From positions 20,804,979 to 20,868,978 of the forward strand of contig CM049321.1 of NCBI GenBank assembly GCA_026874595.1: DNA of 64,000 nucleotides, in the 5' to 3' direction. The notes beneath the pieces were generated by a model, which was not told where the DNA came from, made no database searches, and saw nothing but the letters and a program-made list of their open reading frames with translations. The DNA comes from Sipunculus nudus. Its lineage: Eukaryota > Annelida > Sipuncula > Golfingiida > Sipunculidae. Of the stretch, positions 13,801 to 24,947 are shown piece after piece. The stretch's first letter is position 1; every line of letters begins with the position of its first letter. A program made the position numbers and the translations under genes.

Positions 13801-14094
13801 TCTAAATGTATTTACTGGAAATATTCCACTTTATCAAATTCTTATAAACAAAAAGTTTGAATATTAGATATCGGTGCGGAAACGATTAAAATAACAGTTT
13901 TATATATTTGAAACTTAGTGTACCGATTAGATTCAGTAAAAAAAGTCATGTTTTCTACGCATATATCATTTCACAGGATAAGAAGAACAAAACACATAAG
14001 TAAATGAATAATGTTAAAGTTTACCTAACATAAATGCTTCACTCTCTGGGCACTGAAGAAAGGTAAACAGCAGCCAGACAGATATGAACCCCAT
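10868..14094 (-). pseudogene. C-type lectin pseudogene A1
   Basis: The leader exon 14094-14025 starts with ATG, encodes a hydrophobic signal peptide (MGFISVWLLFTFLQ) and ends at a GTAAAC donor in phase 1. A 126-nt open exon follows at 13266-13141. CTLD1 first half is at 12602 to about 12470 (YQGACQACQQKD, aligning with the intact gene's MACQEK region) and loses its WLGL core. CTLD1 second half is at about 12112-11974 (RRSCAAV, STSCDHY), with its acceptor AG gone and the last Cys replaced by Ser. CTLD2 first half is at 11636-11401 (CVSLNCT, AHNPCKAN), with in-frame stops but a good GTATTA donor. CTLD2 second half is at about 10996-10868 (GKCAIVF, CDRKYNFLCF), with a stop and both splice sites lost. 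Decay is strongest in CTLD2; the leader and 126-nt exon remain intact. Confidence 0.8.
13141..13266 (-). CDS. Candidate 126-nt phase-1 exon between leader and CTLD1 (A1)
   Basis: This 42-codon block is open on the minus strand, preceded by an AG acceptor (CGCAAG) and followed by GTAATT. Both ends are phase 1, so it fits the leader donor at 14024 and the phase pattern of the family. It encodes an acidic segment containing KCLHGHASVTLGTLL and DDEAWIDKEN. I do not recognise the domain. It could be an N-terminal region specific to this lectin subfamily. No such exon is visible upstream of the intact gene at 3069-6197. Confidence 0.5.
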
Positions 14095-14180
14095 CTTGTT
14101 GTCTCCTTTTACAGCAAGAAGGTGGTTATGATATATTTCATGACACCGTGTTCTGATTCCCGCACAAGCTATATTCCTGG
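14095..14180 (-). promoter_or_regulatory. Conserved 5' flank of the lectin leader exon (unit A)
   Basis: The roughly 85 bp upstream of the leader ATG match the same position in unit D (about 58298-58385) almost as well as the coding exon does, although DNA on either side is much more diverged. The block contains a TATA-like GAAATATATCA about 50 bp before the ATG. It probably holds the 5' UTR and core promoter; this is inferred from conservation and position only. Confidence 0.45.
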
Positions 14181-14337
14181 CACAAGAACTAACTATTTAT
14201 TTTCAATGTTTTATATGGTTAACCAAGCATCGTTACAGTCCTCATGGTTTTACGATTCCTGACACAAGGCGTTTATTGTTTATTAATTATTCGCTTATAA
14301 TAATATTATAAAGATAACAGTGATTTTTTTATACGTC

Positions 14338-14341
<4 letters not shown>

Positions 14342-14382
<41 letters not shown>
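14342..14382. repeat. TA microsatellite, unit A
   Basis: A TA run of about 40 bp. The paralogous runs are about 48 bp in unit B (30876-30923) and about 57 bp in unit C (47342-47398). Confidence 0.95.
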
Positions 14383-14385
<3 letters not shown>

Positions 14386-15613
14386 TTAGTAGAATATATT
14401 CACATGGAAAATAACCGCGCACTGCTTGGTAAGACTAAAAACTAATGTTTCCCTTATTATTTTTCATCATTGTGTCACAATAGAAGATATTAACGTTAAT
14501 AAAAGTAGTTTTCTTTATAGACAGCGGACTTGAAATTATACCTATTAAGCAATCAGTTTTCTGTGGTTTATGGTTTTATTTCAAGTGTTGCCCTGGCTTC
14601 GTATAAACAATAAAGCTTCCTTCTCGGATACAAATTGGACCCGCGTGATATTATTATAAAAACTATATTGAATCTCTTCTACTTAAGCAAAATTACCATA
14701 GGCTTAACCGCAATGCAACATATCTTAGGAATAAATCTGTAGGTGAGAAATTATTATTAGGGATTTTCAGTTGCCAACCTTATCCACCAATTTATGATTT
14801 CGAAGATCAAAAAAATTACACGGCTATCCTGAAACAACGTCCGACAAATGAAACCTGCACCAAGTGAGGCATGCAGTGTGACATGACGTAAGCGCCAATT
14901 TTACATCAGACATGGAAAAGTATTATCTAAATTAATAATCAAGACATGACAAATTGATATATAGTATAAAAAATGATACGACAATATAACTTTAAATATG
15001 TCTTGACTTATGATCCCTATCTAATTATAATTACCTATGTGTGGTTTTAACTCAAAATAGAAGTATCGATGGGGCATAGTTGGGTCCAAAAGTACTCGTA
15101 CTCTAAGTACTCGTACTCGTGAGTACTATTTAGAGCACTCGGTACTCGTACTCGAGTACTTTCTTCAAAATGACCAAAGTACTCGTACTTGTACTCGAGT
15201 ACATTGAAAGTACTCATTAAAAACATGTTCCTTATGAGTACTTTCAATGTACATAAATAATAATATTATATATAAATATTTATACACAAATAATAATTAC
15301 CTCTATCCGCCCTCACATACATGCATACATATGTACATACATACATACTTCTCGCCCCCTTGTGTGATATTAGTAACTCCTCTGTGAGTAGCTAACAGTT
15401 TGCATTCCGCATGGCCTTGATTACCTGTTTCAGACAGGTTTGTGACAGTTAGCACACAATGGAGCTAGAGCTAACTTATTACATAATTTGGCAGGTGATT
15501 TGTTTGAGCAGATTGTTTGTTCAACAGCAGTTGCTTTAAAGTTCACATGGGTACCATATAAGAGTGGTAGTCATTTGGCATATTATTCAGTTGTCACCTG
15601 TCACTCAGTGAAT

Positions 15614-16478
15614 ATGGAAAAAGCTATTCAAAATTACACCCATTCAATTGTTTGGGATCACTTCACTAAGTTATCACCTGCCTCTGATGGTACATCTCAA
15701 GCAAAGTGCAACCACTGCCACAAACAATATAAGACTGATGCTCCAAACACAACCTCAAACTAAAGGAAACATCTGAAGGTAAGTGTTCTTTATTTATAAC
15801 ATTGTGACAAAATCACACAAACTAATACCATACACACAGCATGACACAAGATTGGCAAACAGTAGCAAATCACAAAATTGCCCTCCCATTCAAAGGCTTA
15901 GGAGTGAAAACCATAGACTGAAATGGATATGACTACTACAGCCCTGGCCCAATGTTCCACATCCCAGTTAGCGCTAGGAACACAATCATAGGTGTTAAGT
16001 ATGGACGTTGGTGGCAGAGAGATTACTCATATTGAGATGAAACACTGAATACCCGCTGGCTAGTAATAATAGACCTAATCAGGCTGATGCCCATAACAAC
16101 ATTCTAGGTATTCCTGCTCGGATTCTGTGCCCTCTGATCCTCTCAGACTTGTTATTTATTACATAATATGTGATCCTTATTCTATGAACTCTCAGTCACA
16201 CTAATAGGCTGTAGCACTAGCTGTTATGTATTCTTGTCAATCATGAATTCTATCCTGAGTATCCTCTATCTAAGTAAGTAAAATAATCACTTGTAATTAA
16301 AATTGGTATGATTAAACTCGGTAACAAAACAGTCTGTAGCACTAGATGTTATGTAATCTTTTCAATCATTCTCTCTTTCTCTCTCTCTCAGTAAGCATAA
16401 TTTACACTTGTAATTAAAACTGAAATGACTAAACTCGGTAACAAAACATTCTTTGTCACTAGTGGTATGTACTCGAGC

Positions 16479-16542
<64 letters not shown>

Positions 16543-18240
16543 CTGGTTAAGTATTTAATTGATGGAGCAATGATGAATTGTTCGATAATTAAATGTGGCA
16601 TATTTGAATAATACAACCACACAAATGTTTATATTTTCAAACAGTGCATCAAACAGTCGACCTGATTCCGCAACCAGTGCAGACATCGGCTTGTAAACTC
16701 CCAACAAAGTGTCAATCTTCCATGTTCAGTCACTTCGGCGCTTGCCCAATTTATACAAAGAAGATGGGTCCCAATGATCCTCTCAAGTTAGAGATGGACG
16801 AATCCATAGCTGATATCTTCACAAACACCCTTACATCCCACTAACCCTGCTCGAATCACGAAAGTTCCGCCGTACTCTCCAGATTGCACTGCCTGGCTCC
16901 ATTCCAGCAACCAGAAAGACTCTAACTAGACGTCTTCTTCCTTGCCCCCCCCCCCCCAGAAAACTCTACAAAAGTGCTGAAACTTCTCAACTCCGCCAAT
17001 GCTGTAACACGCACCATCGACATTTGGAGTAGAGGACAGATGAAATCATTCCTCGGTGTCAGCGCCCACTGCATAATTGATTGGGATTTCCACACTCTAA
17101 TGCTGGCCGGCAAGCGTATGGACGGGCGTCAAACGGCAGACCACATTCTAAAGGAATACCATTCTATCATCTCCACCTTTAACCTAGAAGACAAAATTGC
17201 CTACATTGTCACTGACAATGCAGCAAATATGAAGTGTGCATACGGGGTTAAGTTTTAAAGGGAAATGGAAGAGAAAACTAACAAAACAGATACTGAAAAC
17301 GATGAAGACAATGGTAGTGACAGTGAAGAAGAAAGTCTATCCTATGAAGAAGATCCCCTAGCCTACCTGCCTTATCATGAGTCCCGCTGTGTCCACAACT
17401 GTCTGCCAGCATTGATTATTGTAAGAACATAGCCACTTGTGTGCACAAGTCTACTGTAGCCACTGACAAGCTAGAAAAAGAAAGACGATTGTTAAAAGCA
17501 AACACCATTCGCTGGTATTCCAGATACTACTGTGTGAAGTCAGTGCTCAGCCTTTTAAAGGAGAAGCTTGATTCCCTCGAACTTTACACTATACTCACAG
17601 CCCTGGATCGCAATATCCTGAGTGACTTGCTAAACATCATGAAGTAATTTTTGGATATATCTACAACCCATCAAGCTGACAAGAAAGTATCATCGACATT
17701 GATCATTCCTGCAATAACGTCACTCAAAGAACATGTAAGCAGCTTCCCCACAAGATGCAACTCAAAATTCCTCAATACACTGAACAAAATCAATGGTACA
17801 TTGGTGACCAAGCCTATCGCTGTGCTACCTTTCAGCCCCCCCCCCCCCCCGTACAAGACGGAATCCTTCACATCGGAAGAAGCCAACAAAACCAAACATG
17901 GAATAAAAAAAAAATTGTAAAGAAGACAACAAAATCATTACAGACATAGACGAAAGCACCAGAACCCAAGGAAAAGAAGTCGTCTATTTGCCTTCAAGAA
18001 AAAAGCAGCCACAAGCGACCATTAACTCTGAGGTCACAGCATATTTGACAGAACCGACCCTAGAGGAAACTCCAACCCGCTAGAATTCTTGAAGAAGGCT
18101 AGGGGACGTTTCCCTGCTCTTGCCAATCTGGCAAGGAAGTGCTTGTCTTTAACAGCGTCTTCAGCCCCAGTTAAGCGGATTTTTATAATATCTTTGAAGA
18201 TGCTCTGACCAGACAGACCAAGGATGAGCGACGGCAATTT
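15614..18240 (+). pseudogene. hAT transposase pseudogene, copy A
   Basis: Exon 1 (15614-15778) encodes a BED zinc finger (SIVWDHF, AKCNHCHK, RKHLK) broken by TAA at 15761-15763, and ends at a GTAAG donor. After an intron of about 865 bp, exon 2 starts near 16645 (acceptor ACAG). It continues through the conserved RKTLTRRLLP segment, now out of frame with its upstream part. The catalytic region follows, with TIDIW (first Asp) and VTDNAANM (second Asp). TAA at 17256-17258 stops it. A further frame shift occurs near 17420. The C-terminal dimerisation motif ARKCLSLTASSAP is near 18130, with Lys instead of the usual Glu after APV. Several lesions make it inactive. Confidence 0.88.
16482..16540. 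repeat. CT microsatellite inside hAT copy A
   Basis: A CT run of about 59 bp within the transposase intron, about 100 bp before the acceptor of exon 2. It is also present in copy B (about 55 bp) and copy C (about 60 bp). Confidence 0.95.
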
Positions 18241-18892
18241 TGAAACTCAAATGTTCCTCAAATGCAACTCTCATTTGTAATTTCTGCCTTTATATGTCAT
18301 CCTGTGACAGGTTCTGGTTGGGGGGCCTTGTATCAAGTACACGGTGCTACTGATATTGTGATGTTTGATGTCTGATATGTTTTTTCTTTGATTTCAATTA
18401 TTGTAGATATTGACAATACTGTAAAAGAATTTTAATCGTAGTTTGTTTAGTAACAGGTTAGTAAAAGCAAAAGCTGGATTTGATACGCAAATCTCCTGTC
18501 CACGTAACTGTTATTAGTTATTTCTGACATACATATATGGTTAATAGTCTTCCTGTGTACCTTGTTTCATATATATTCTGCTACTTGTATGTTTAGCATG
18601 TGTTCCTTTGTTTTTTAATCACTGTATATATTTTCATGAATAAAAATAAAATTAATATAGTATTGTTAGGAAAAAGTTGTGTCCCTGCTTATTTTTACTC
18701 CACATCCTAGCCCAGATTAAAATGCTGAAAGTACTCGTTAAAGAACTCATGAGTACATTTTTATAAAAATAGCTAAAATACTCGTACTCATGAGTACATT
18801 TTTTATAAAAATAGCTGAAATACTCGTACTTGTACTTTCAATGTACCCGGGCCTAACTCTGCGATGGAGGCCAAGAAAAATATTAAACCTGG

Positions 18893-19300
18893 CACCCCAA
18901 GTTTTGCGTACCAGTTACAGCCATATAAGATGTATAAACATGCATAATATCAGGCCGATAAGTCAACCCACTCCTACGATTTGTTATCCTTTCATCCAAA
19001 ACACAGATACATATGAACGCTGAGCATAACATGCGCACTACCAGTCTTTCGCACAAGAAAGGCCTATATCTCAGTTCTCTCCTTCGATGTGTATACGGTC
19101 CTACCCTTTCAAAACAAAATTGGAGGTGGCGCCACCAGTCTTGAGTACATGTAGGTTTATCCAAGATGTATGGAAATGCAAAATATCTAAATCAGACTTC
19201 TGATATATTTGCACTTATGAAACCATTACATTGTAGATGGGGCCACCTGTTTTGCGTCCGAGAAATCTATCCAACATGTATGGACATGCTAAAGTTCAGG
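18893..19300. repeat. Diverged tandem repeat of about 115 bp period
   Basis: Related blocks recur near 18900, 19030, 19130 and 19245. They share a core like 'agttttgcgt' or 'agtcttgagt', then 'ccaagatgtatggaaatgc'. The module immediately follows the right hAT target duplication and is kept in units B, C and D (about 60070-60500). Frames read through it are a by-product of the repeat. It may be an old minisatellite or part of an unidentified interspersed element. Confidence 0.55.
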
Positions 19301-20922
19301 CAAATACATAAATATTGAAGTTACCATAAAACCCCTCTTTTGCAGCAGCGAATTAAAGGTACCACGTCTTTTAATGTCCTGGCATAAATGATGAACTACA
19401 TATAAATACTGAACAAATATCGTTCTGTAATATAACATATATGAGTACTGGCAATATGTCAAGTCAAATTAACATACATTTTTAGGTCAGTTTTAAACAT
19501 TCAGCGTGTTGCTCAATATTAGCTAAAGACACCTTGGTCAAATTGCTTGGTATCGTGTAATAAATGTTGATGTATTTCTTTCACGTCTGATGTTACAGCT
19601 TCGCACAACCAAATTATAAGTTAAAATAACAACGTTTAAGTCCCCAGCAAAATAAATCATTAAAGGCATAAGTTTGGATATTTTGATTATTTGCAAAGAC
19701 TAAATCACCATCACCTACATCATGCATGTGTTTATTCGGTCAAATGAAAAGAATTTGTTTGCTCGTACCTCTTCATTGTAACTGTGCTTTGTTCAAAGTC
19801 CAGTTAGTCACCTCAAGCACATAACTTGTGTAACACTTTAAAAAATAAAATATATTTTTTATATTTAAATTATCTTTTTGAAATCAATAGGACTTAAGGT
19901 TATGGTTTAAGAAAAACATTAGTTGTCAAGGTTCATTGTGTAAAAGATTTTCCCGATGTGGCCACGTGAATTTCCAACAACAAAAAAATAAAGTAAATGA
20001 AGAGCCTACAGTCCCATTTAAGCATGAAGGCTGTTTGAGGATATATTTTGAAATAGAAAGAATATAACTGACATTTACTTGTTATCTTATTACAATTGGT
20101 ATATAGAATACTGTATTATTGTTATCAAATATTACTACTATCAGCTTAACGCTTAACACAATAATTACATAATATGTCCAAAGAAACTTAATATTTACAT
20201 TTTATTTATTAACACCGACGTCAAAAAATAGCCGTATGAATGAGCAAGTCGTTCGTTATCAATATTACCTGTGAATAAAACATAACTCCTGCCGACCTCT
20301 CATAGCGATTTGAACTGTATGTTGTACGGGAATCAGTTCTCCATGGAAAGTTAAATCTTGATACTTTCCTTGATATTTGCTTTACTGAGATTAGTGGTTG
20401 AAAAAATACACACACACCGATCAGTACGTAGTAACAATTGTGGAAGATAAATTTCCTGAAGGTCACCTGCAATTTTATTTTCCTACGATCAGTAAACATT
20501 CGTGCATTTATGTAACTAGTTTTTTTTCCTTAAGTATCTTCATCTGAAAGCATATACTGAATAAGTAAGTTGACATTGTCCTCAGAAGTCACATCTACAC
20601 GTAAGAATAAGACATGTCAGCCCAAAAACGGACCTAAAGCTTGTGGCAATAAGATTATCAGCAAAAGCCATTGTTGATATTTTTCTTCAAACTTAATCTC
20701 TTTTCTTTCTGAAACGTACACTTAAATTATTAGACACATATTCTAAAATAGTTTTGTGTAATAGATTATAAAAATGTATTCCATTAAAATTTCCATTTTT
20801 CGTGGAACTATATCTACATCATAAGCATTGGTATGCTAGGCATGCATATCATTTTATTAAGCAAAAGAGTGAAGAATCAACAATAATAAAAAAATACCAA
20901 ATGTGTATTTGAAATTGTACCT

Positions 20923-21201
20923 TTACTTGACCAAACGGCTTTTCCTTGAATATTTGATATGGAAAATAAGACTTGCATTTCCTTTGGAGACACCACATAA
21001 ACAGTAAGTATCTTCAATAGATTCTAATATAGTAAACACCTCGGGATGTCGACCAATTGCTTTCACAACAAATCTGGAAACCTTATTCTCGAACTGATCA
21101 GTGGTGTTTTTTCTTGGAGCCCTGACATTTTTATATAGGCTGACATATAAGTACAGACATACCAGTTGTGAACGGATATATGATTTTGTCACACCACACA
21201 A
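20923..21201 (-). CDS. Weak conserved open frame between lectin exons (A2)
   Basis: A 92-codon minus-strand frame with a plausible protein stretch (RHPEVFTILESIEDT). It is repeated in unit B (37464-37742) and partly in unit C (54061-54249, RHPEVFIILGSIED). It lies just downstream of the A2 CTLD2 exon, where the intact gene has linker and tail exons. I do not recognise it. It may be a decayed tail exon or chance open sequence kept by recent duplication. Confidence 0.25.
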   Translation of the reverse strand: MCGVTKSYIRSQLVCLYLYVSLYKNVRAPRKNTTDQFENKVSRFVVKAIGRHPEVFTILESIEDTYCLCGVSKGNASLIFHIKYSRKSRLVK

Positions 21202-21408
21202 CGGTTGTTGTCAGGCAATTATATATCCCCTACTCACATTAAATTAGTTATCCCAAACGTTTTATACTCTTGTTTTATTTAATATTAAATACCAGCATAA
21301 AACTTATAATTGTTTAGAATAATGGCATAGGTAAAGGAAAGATAAAGTAGCGGTCATCAAATTTAAAAAGAAAAGTAGAGCGGGTAAGATACACGAGCAT
21401 ATACTTAC

Positions 21409-22930
21409 ATGTAAAACAAACAAAATGAAAACTGCTGTTGCACACACCCGACTTCCTCGATATTTTATTCCCTCACTTCTTTTAAAGCGACGGTGCATTT
21501 TTCATCAGTCCTCCATTTCTATTTCTATATCATTGTAGAAGATAGGTGAGTGGCTTTCTAAACGGCTCTTCTTGTACAATTGTTTAATCGTATAACCATA
21601 TTCTAGCATGATCAACTTATGTAGTATAAATAATACTAGCCGTGATATATTGGATGTACTTGAACATATAATAAACTTTGAAGTAGACGCAAAAATCTCT
21701 ATAGATAATAATTGACTGCTTGAGAGAATGTGGCATTTGACTTGAAAACAATGTTAAGGTGTACGCATTATACATTAAACATAGCCCGTTTTGTGTATTG
21801 TTTTATAAAAAAAAAATATTCTCATACATACATTACAGGAAAAGGTATTTCCAGACCACATCTGTCCGTACTGTCCCTGTGCTGCATTGCAGGGATATTT
21901 ATAACATTAAACCAAGATATACTAATATTTTATATATTGATAGTTTCAACAAATTCTTTTGCAGTTTTTCTTCGGCTCTTTTTTCACCTTTATTTGTTAT
22001 TTTAATATACGTTTAATATATATAAAAAAAGTTTTCGGGAGTTCGATAGCTAAAGCACCTTTCTGAAGACCAATCCACACCTATGAGCATTCTACAGAGT
22101 CCATAGCACTATTAATGGGTGTCAACTTGAGACCGAGACAACACAAGTCGTAGACGTTAACCCAATTGTTAAGAGTGACAGTGCAGTTTAAAAGCACACA
22201 TGCTCCGAGGCAGGCAATCCATGATGGGCTTTATTTTTCATACATATTCAACTTTCACAATCTGAAAAATCTGAAATTCAATAAACAAATTTAATATACA
22301 AATGATGAATGACAAACATGTCCTAGTTTCAGGAATGAGTTGTCTTTGGTGTGAATTTTTTAAAGGAACTGATAATTCGGGTTTTTAAGATGAAACCGTC
22401 AATAAAATAGGTAACTTTTTCTTAGCCCGTTTCCTTTATTTTCACATGCATTTTTTTGCAGTTTAGTCCAGCAGTCTGATGCATAATCGGAGAGGGAATG
22501 GGATGTCAAAGTTGCGCAGGTTTGACGATCAGAGTCTCTGGCCACAGTCTCATCTGCCTTCGTTATTTCATTATCGGGATAATGTGTGGACAATGTGAAA
22601 CAATTATAGTCAAGTTTTAAACAGTATCCCCTATGACATTTTTGCAAATTATGATTTATGAAATCTCAGAACAGGATTATCTGGTATTTCATAATATACA
22701 TTACGATATGAGTAAGATAACAAAAACTCATTGGAATCCCTGCCAGTAATACACACCCAGGTGTCTGCATTAGTGAGTTCAAGTCCTAGCCAAACAGACG
22801 ACATATTGTACATTGCATTGCCCTCACAATTATTTCTTCGTCTTAGTCATTGAGATGAAAAGGCAACATAAGTTGACAACGTGAAATGCCTCACGAGCAC
22901 AATGATAATCACAAGGGTTCCCGGGAACCT
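21409..22930 (-). pseudogene. C-type lectin pseudogene A2
   Basis: CTLD1 first half lies at about 22925-22732 (DYHCARE, then SSVWLGLELTNADTW). It is broken by a stop and a frameshift, and its donor GT has become AT. CTLD1 second half at 22553-22434 is fully open (DETVARDSDRQTC, SDYASDCW, NACENK) with a good acceptor, but its donor reads GA. CTLD2 first half at 22261-22036 keeps GACVLLNCT and WIGLQKG around an in-frame TAG, with no donor. CTLD2 second half at about 21545-21409 (KCTVAL, VCNSSFHFVCFTC) has stops but keeps a GTAAG donor. A weak match to the intact gene's 66-nt exon begins at 20466. I see no leader upstream within unit A. Confidence 0.78.
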
Positions 22931-22934
22931 TGCA

Positions 22935-24944
22935 CGAACTGAAAGGAAGTAACCAACACACATATAATACCATTTTTTCGTACATGATTATCAAGCGACA
23001 ATTCATGTGACTGTTTTCTGATGAGGCAACTAATAAATATAAAACAGGTTATAAACTGAATCGACTTTGAATCATTCCAACCATCAATACCCATCCCATC
23101 TGTCATATCAGACGATAAAAAAATTCTTTACTGATTCGGGACCTCTTCAAGTCCCCGACACTGTGGCCAAATTACAGGAAGGAACAGCCTTACTGGTTGC
23201 TCAAGGGTGAACATCTCCTTTTTTAATGGGGCAGTTTACACCACTGGTGTCCTCTTAGGCAGTTTACAATCTTTCATTTTAACATACCCGTTGATATTTA
23301 TGCGTATTCAAAAATACTGTTTAGATCAAATATCCGAACAAATGACCATGCCCCTATCAGTTCGGAAGAGAATAATATTTGCACCTTGAATCAGTTATTC
23401 CGTTGATATAATCCTTCCGTTGTTGTACAAAGCAATCTTAGCTTCATTTGCATACATAAACGAAGCCATCAAACAGGGCGGATACCATTCATATCTGAGC
23501 TTTCTATACAGTTTACGCTCTAGAGTATGTCCATCCAGATATCAGCTTACTTTGTTAAGGCCAATTGGTTACAGTTTTATAGCAAATTGATTTTGGACAT
23601 CATGGCTCGTGTTTTATAAAAAAAATCGGCCATATGATTCGACCAAATCACCGGATGCAGATTGAAACTATTCAGTTTTAGCCGATGCTGTTTATCTGTG
23701 CGTTTCATATCTAAACAAAAGATCTAACAGTTTGGTGGCTATTCACCCCTCTGGAGCGGCTCAAAAAGAACGCATTGGGATCCCAAGAAGCTGTATTGAT
23801 TGTGCGCACTGATCGAGCTACCTCAGATAAATTATAGGCCACCCTTCCAGGTAAACCGTCGTGAGTGAGTATGCAGGAGTTCCTGCCACCCCGTGTTTTT
23901 AGTAAAAAAACAAGAGGAAACTAAAGGATAATTTTTGAAATTAACGAGAAACTTATCTGATAAAAGAAAGACACTTTCAGTTGTTCTTTGGAAAACTAAT
24001 ACCAAGAAAATAAAGACTATGCCCCATATTGTGTTCGTCCTGAAGAAATTTTCTAGCGATGGCCCGTGCCTTTTATGTCCTGAGTTTAATATTCTGGTTT
24101 CATGGCAGGGATAAATAATTGTTGGTCAAGCATAAAATGTTTATATTTATTTTAATTTGTGTTTTTTATATTATCATTGTTATCGTATTACAAGTACTTA
24201 ATTGCTTTCCTTGAAAGTAAGTGAATTACAATTATATTTATACATACTTCGGTTTAACTGACTAGTTGTCTGACCACTTTCCTATTTATAATGTATTTCT
24301 TTTCATTTCATTTAAAACTGGTTAAAATTAGTTCTGCAGTAGAAAGTTGCTGACTACTTCAATAAAATCAAACATATGAAACAAAATATCGATAAACACT
24401 GAAACATAGGACTCCCGCAACCTGTGCACTATTTAATATCTTACCCAAGTCCATATTTTGCAGAAGCAAATGATGAATCATGCAAAATCATGTTAATATG
24501 TGTTGGTGTGCGACAAATGTTTATTGATTAATGTATCTTCTGTTGAGGGTAGTTTGTCAACCAGAATATCATGTGTTCAATTCAAATATAAGTACCGCTT
24601 CTATACAAGTTTGGTTGTAGACATTACTGGTATAAAAACATTGACCTAATATATAATGTTATGCCCTGGTAATATAAGATACGTAGAACAACAACATGAA
24701 CTAATGTATAATGTTATGCCCTGTTAAAAAAATTACTTATACAGATCTTTGTGCATGATTCAGTTTACAGCAAATACAAAAATGGAACCTTTATAAGTAA
24801 CAGTAATTTGCTTTGTTTACCATTGTATCTTGAACATCCATATACTGTTTCGAACATAAAGATATATCAAAACATCAATATATAAAAAGAAAATAAATCA
24901 GTCATTCAAAGGGACACACCTTATGCATTATGACGTGATATGTA
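22935..24944. other. Unit A right portion, no gene seen
   Basis: About 2 kb upstream (in transcript sense) of pseudogene A2 where a leader exon would be expected. I see only short frames without motifs, such as 23207-23389 on the plus strand. The stretch is repeated in unit B and absent from units C and D. Confidence 0.5.
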
Positions 24945-24947
24945 TAT

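Larger units (their letters stand above)
15067..18869. mobile_element. hAT DNA transposon copy A with target duplications
   Basis: The element proper is 15075-18861. Its ends are imperfect inverted repeats: CATAGTTGGGTCC at the left, and CAGAGTTAGGCCC reading inward from the right. It is flanked by 8-bp duplications, cgatgggg (15067-15074) and cgatggag (18862-18869), matching the hAT target-duplication length. Subterminal DNA at both ends is packed with GTACTCGTACTC words. The interior carries a decayed BED-finger transposase on the plus strand, a CT microsatellite and two poly-C runs. The unoccupied site is seen at 60064-60071. Confidence 0.93.

Noticed and set aside
15047-15247. Minus-strand 66-codon frame repeated in three copies
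   Set aside because: It is the hAT terminal repeat with its GTACTC array read as codons; its Glu-Tyr pattern comes from the DNA repeat.
16362-16622. Minus-strand frame with a long Arg-Glu repeat
   Set aside because: It is the CT microsatellite read in translation, inside a hAT intron; the same applies to the Leu-Ser frame in copy B.
17671-17895. Minus-strand frame with a poly-Gly run inside hAT
   Set aside because: It is the antisense of the poly-C tract in the transposase pseudogene.
18883-19164. 93-codon minus-strand frame repeated in units A and B, with a similar frame in D
   Set aside because: It runs over the roughly 115-bp tandem repeat, has no splice context and is not preserved in unit C.
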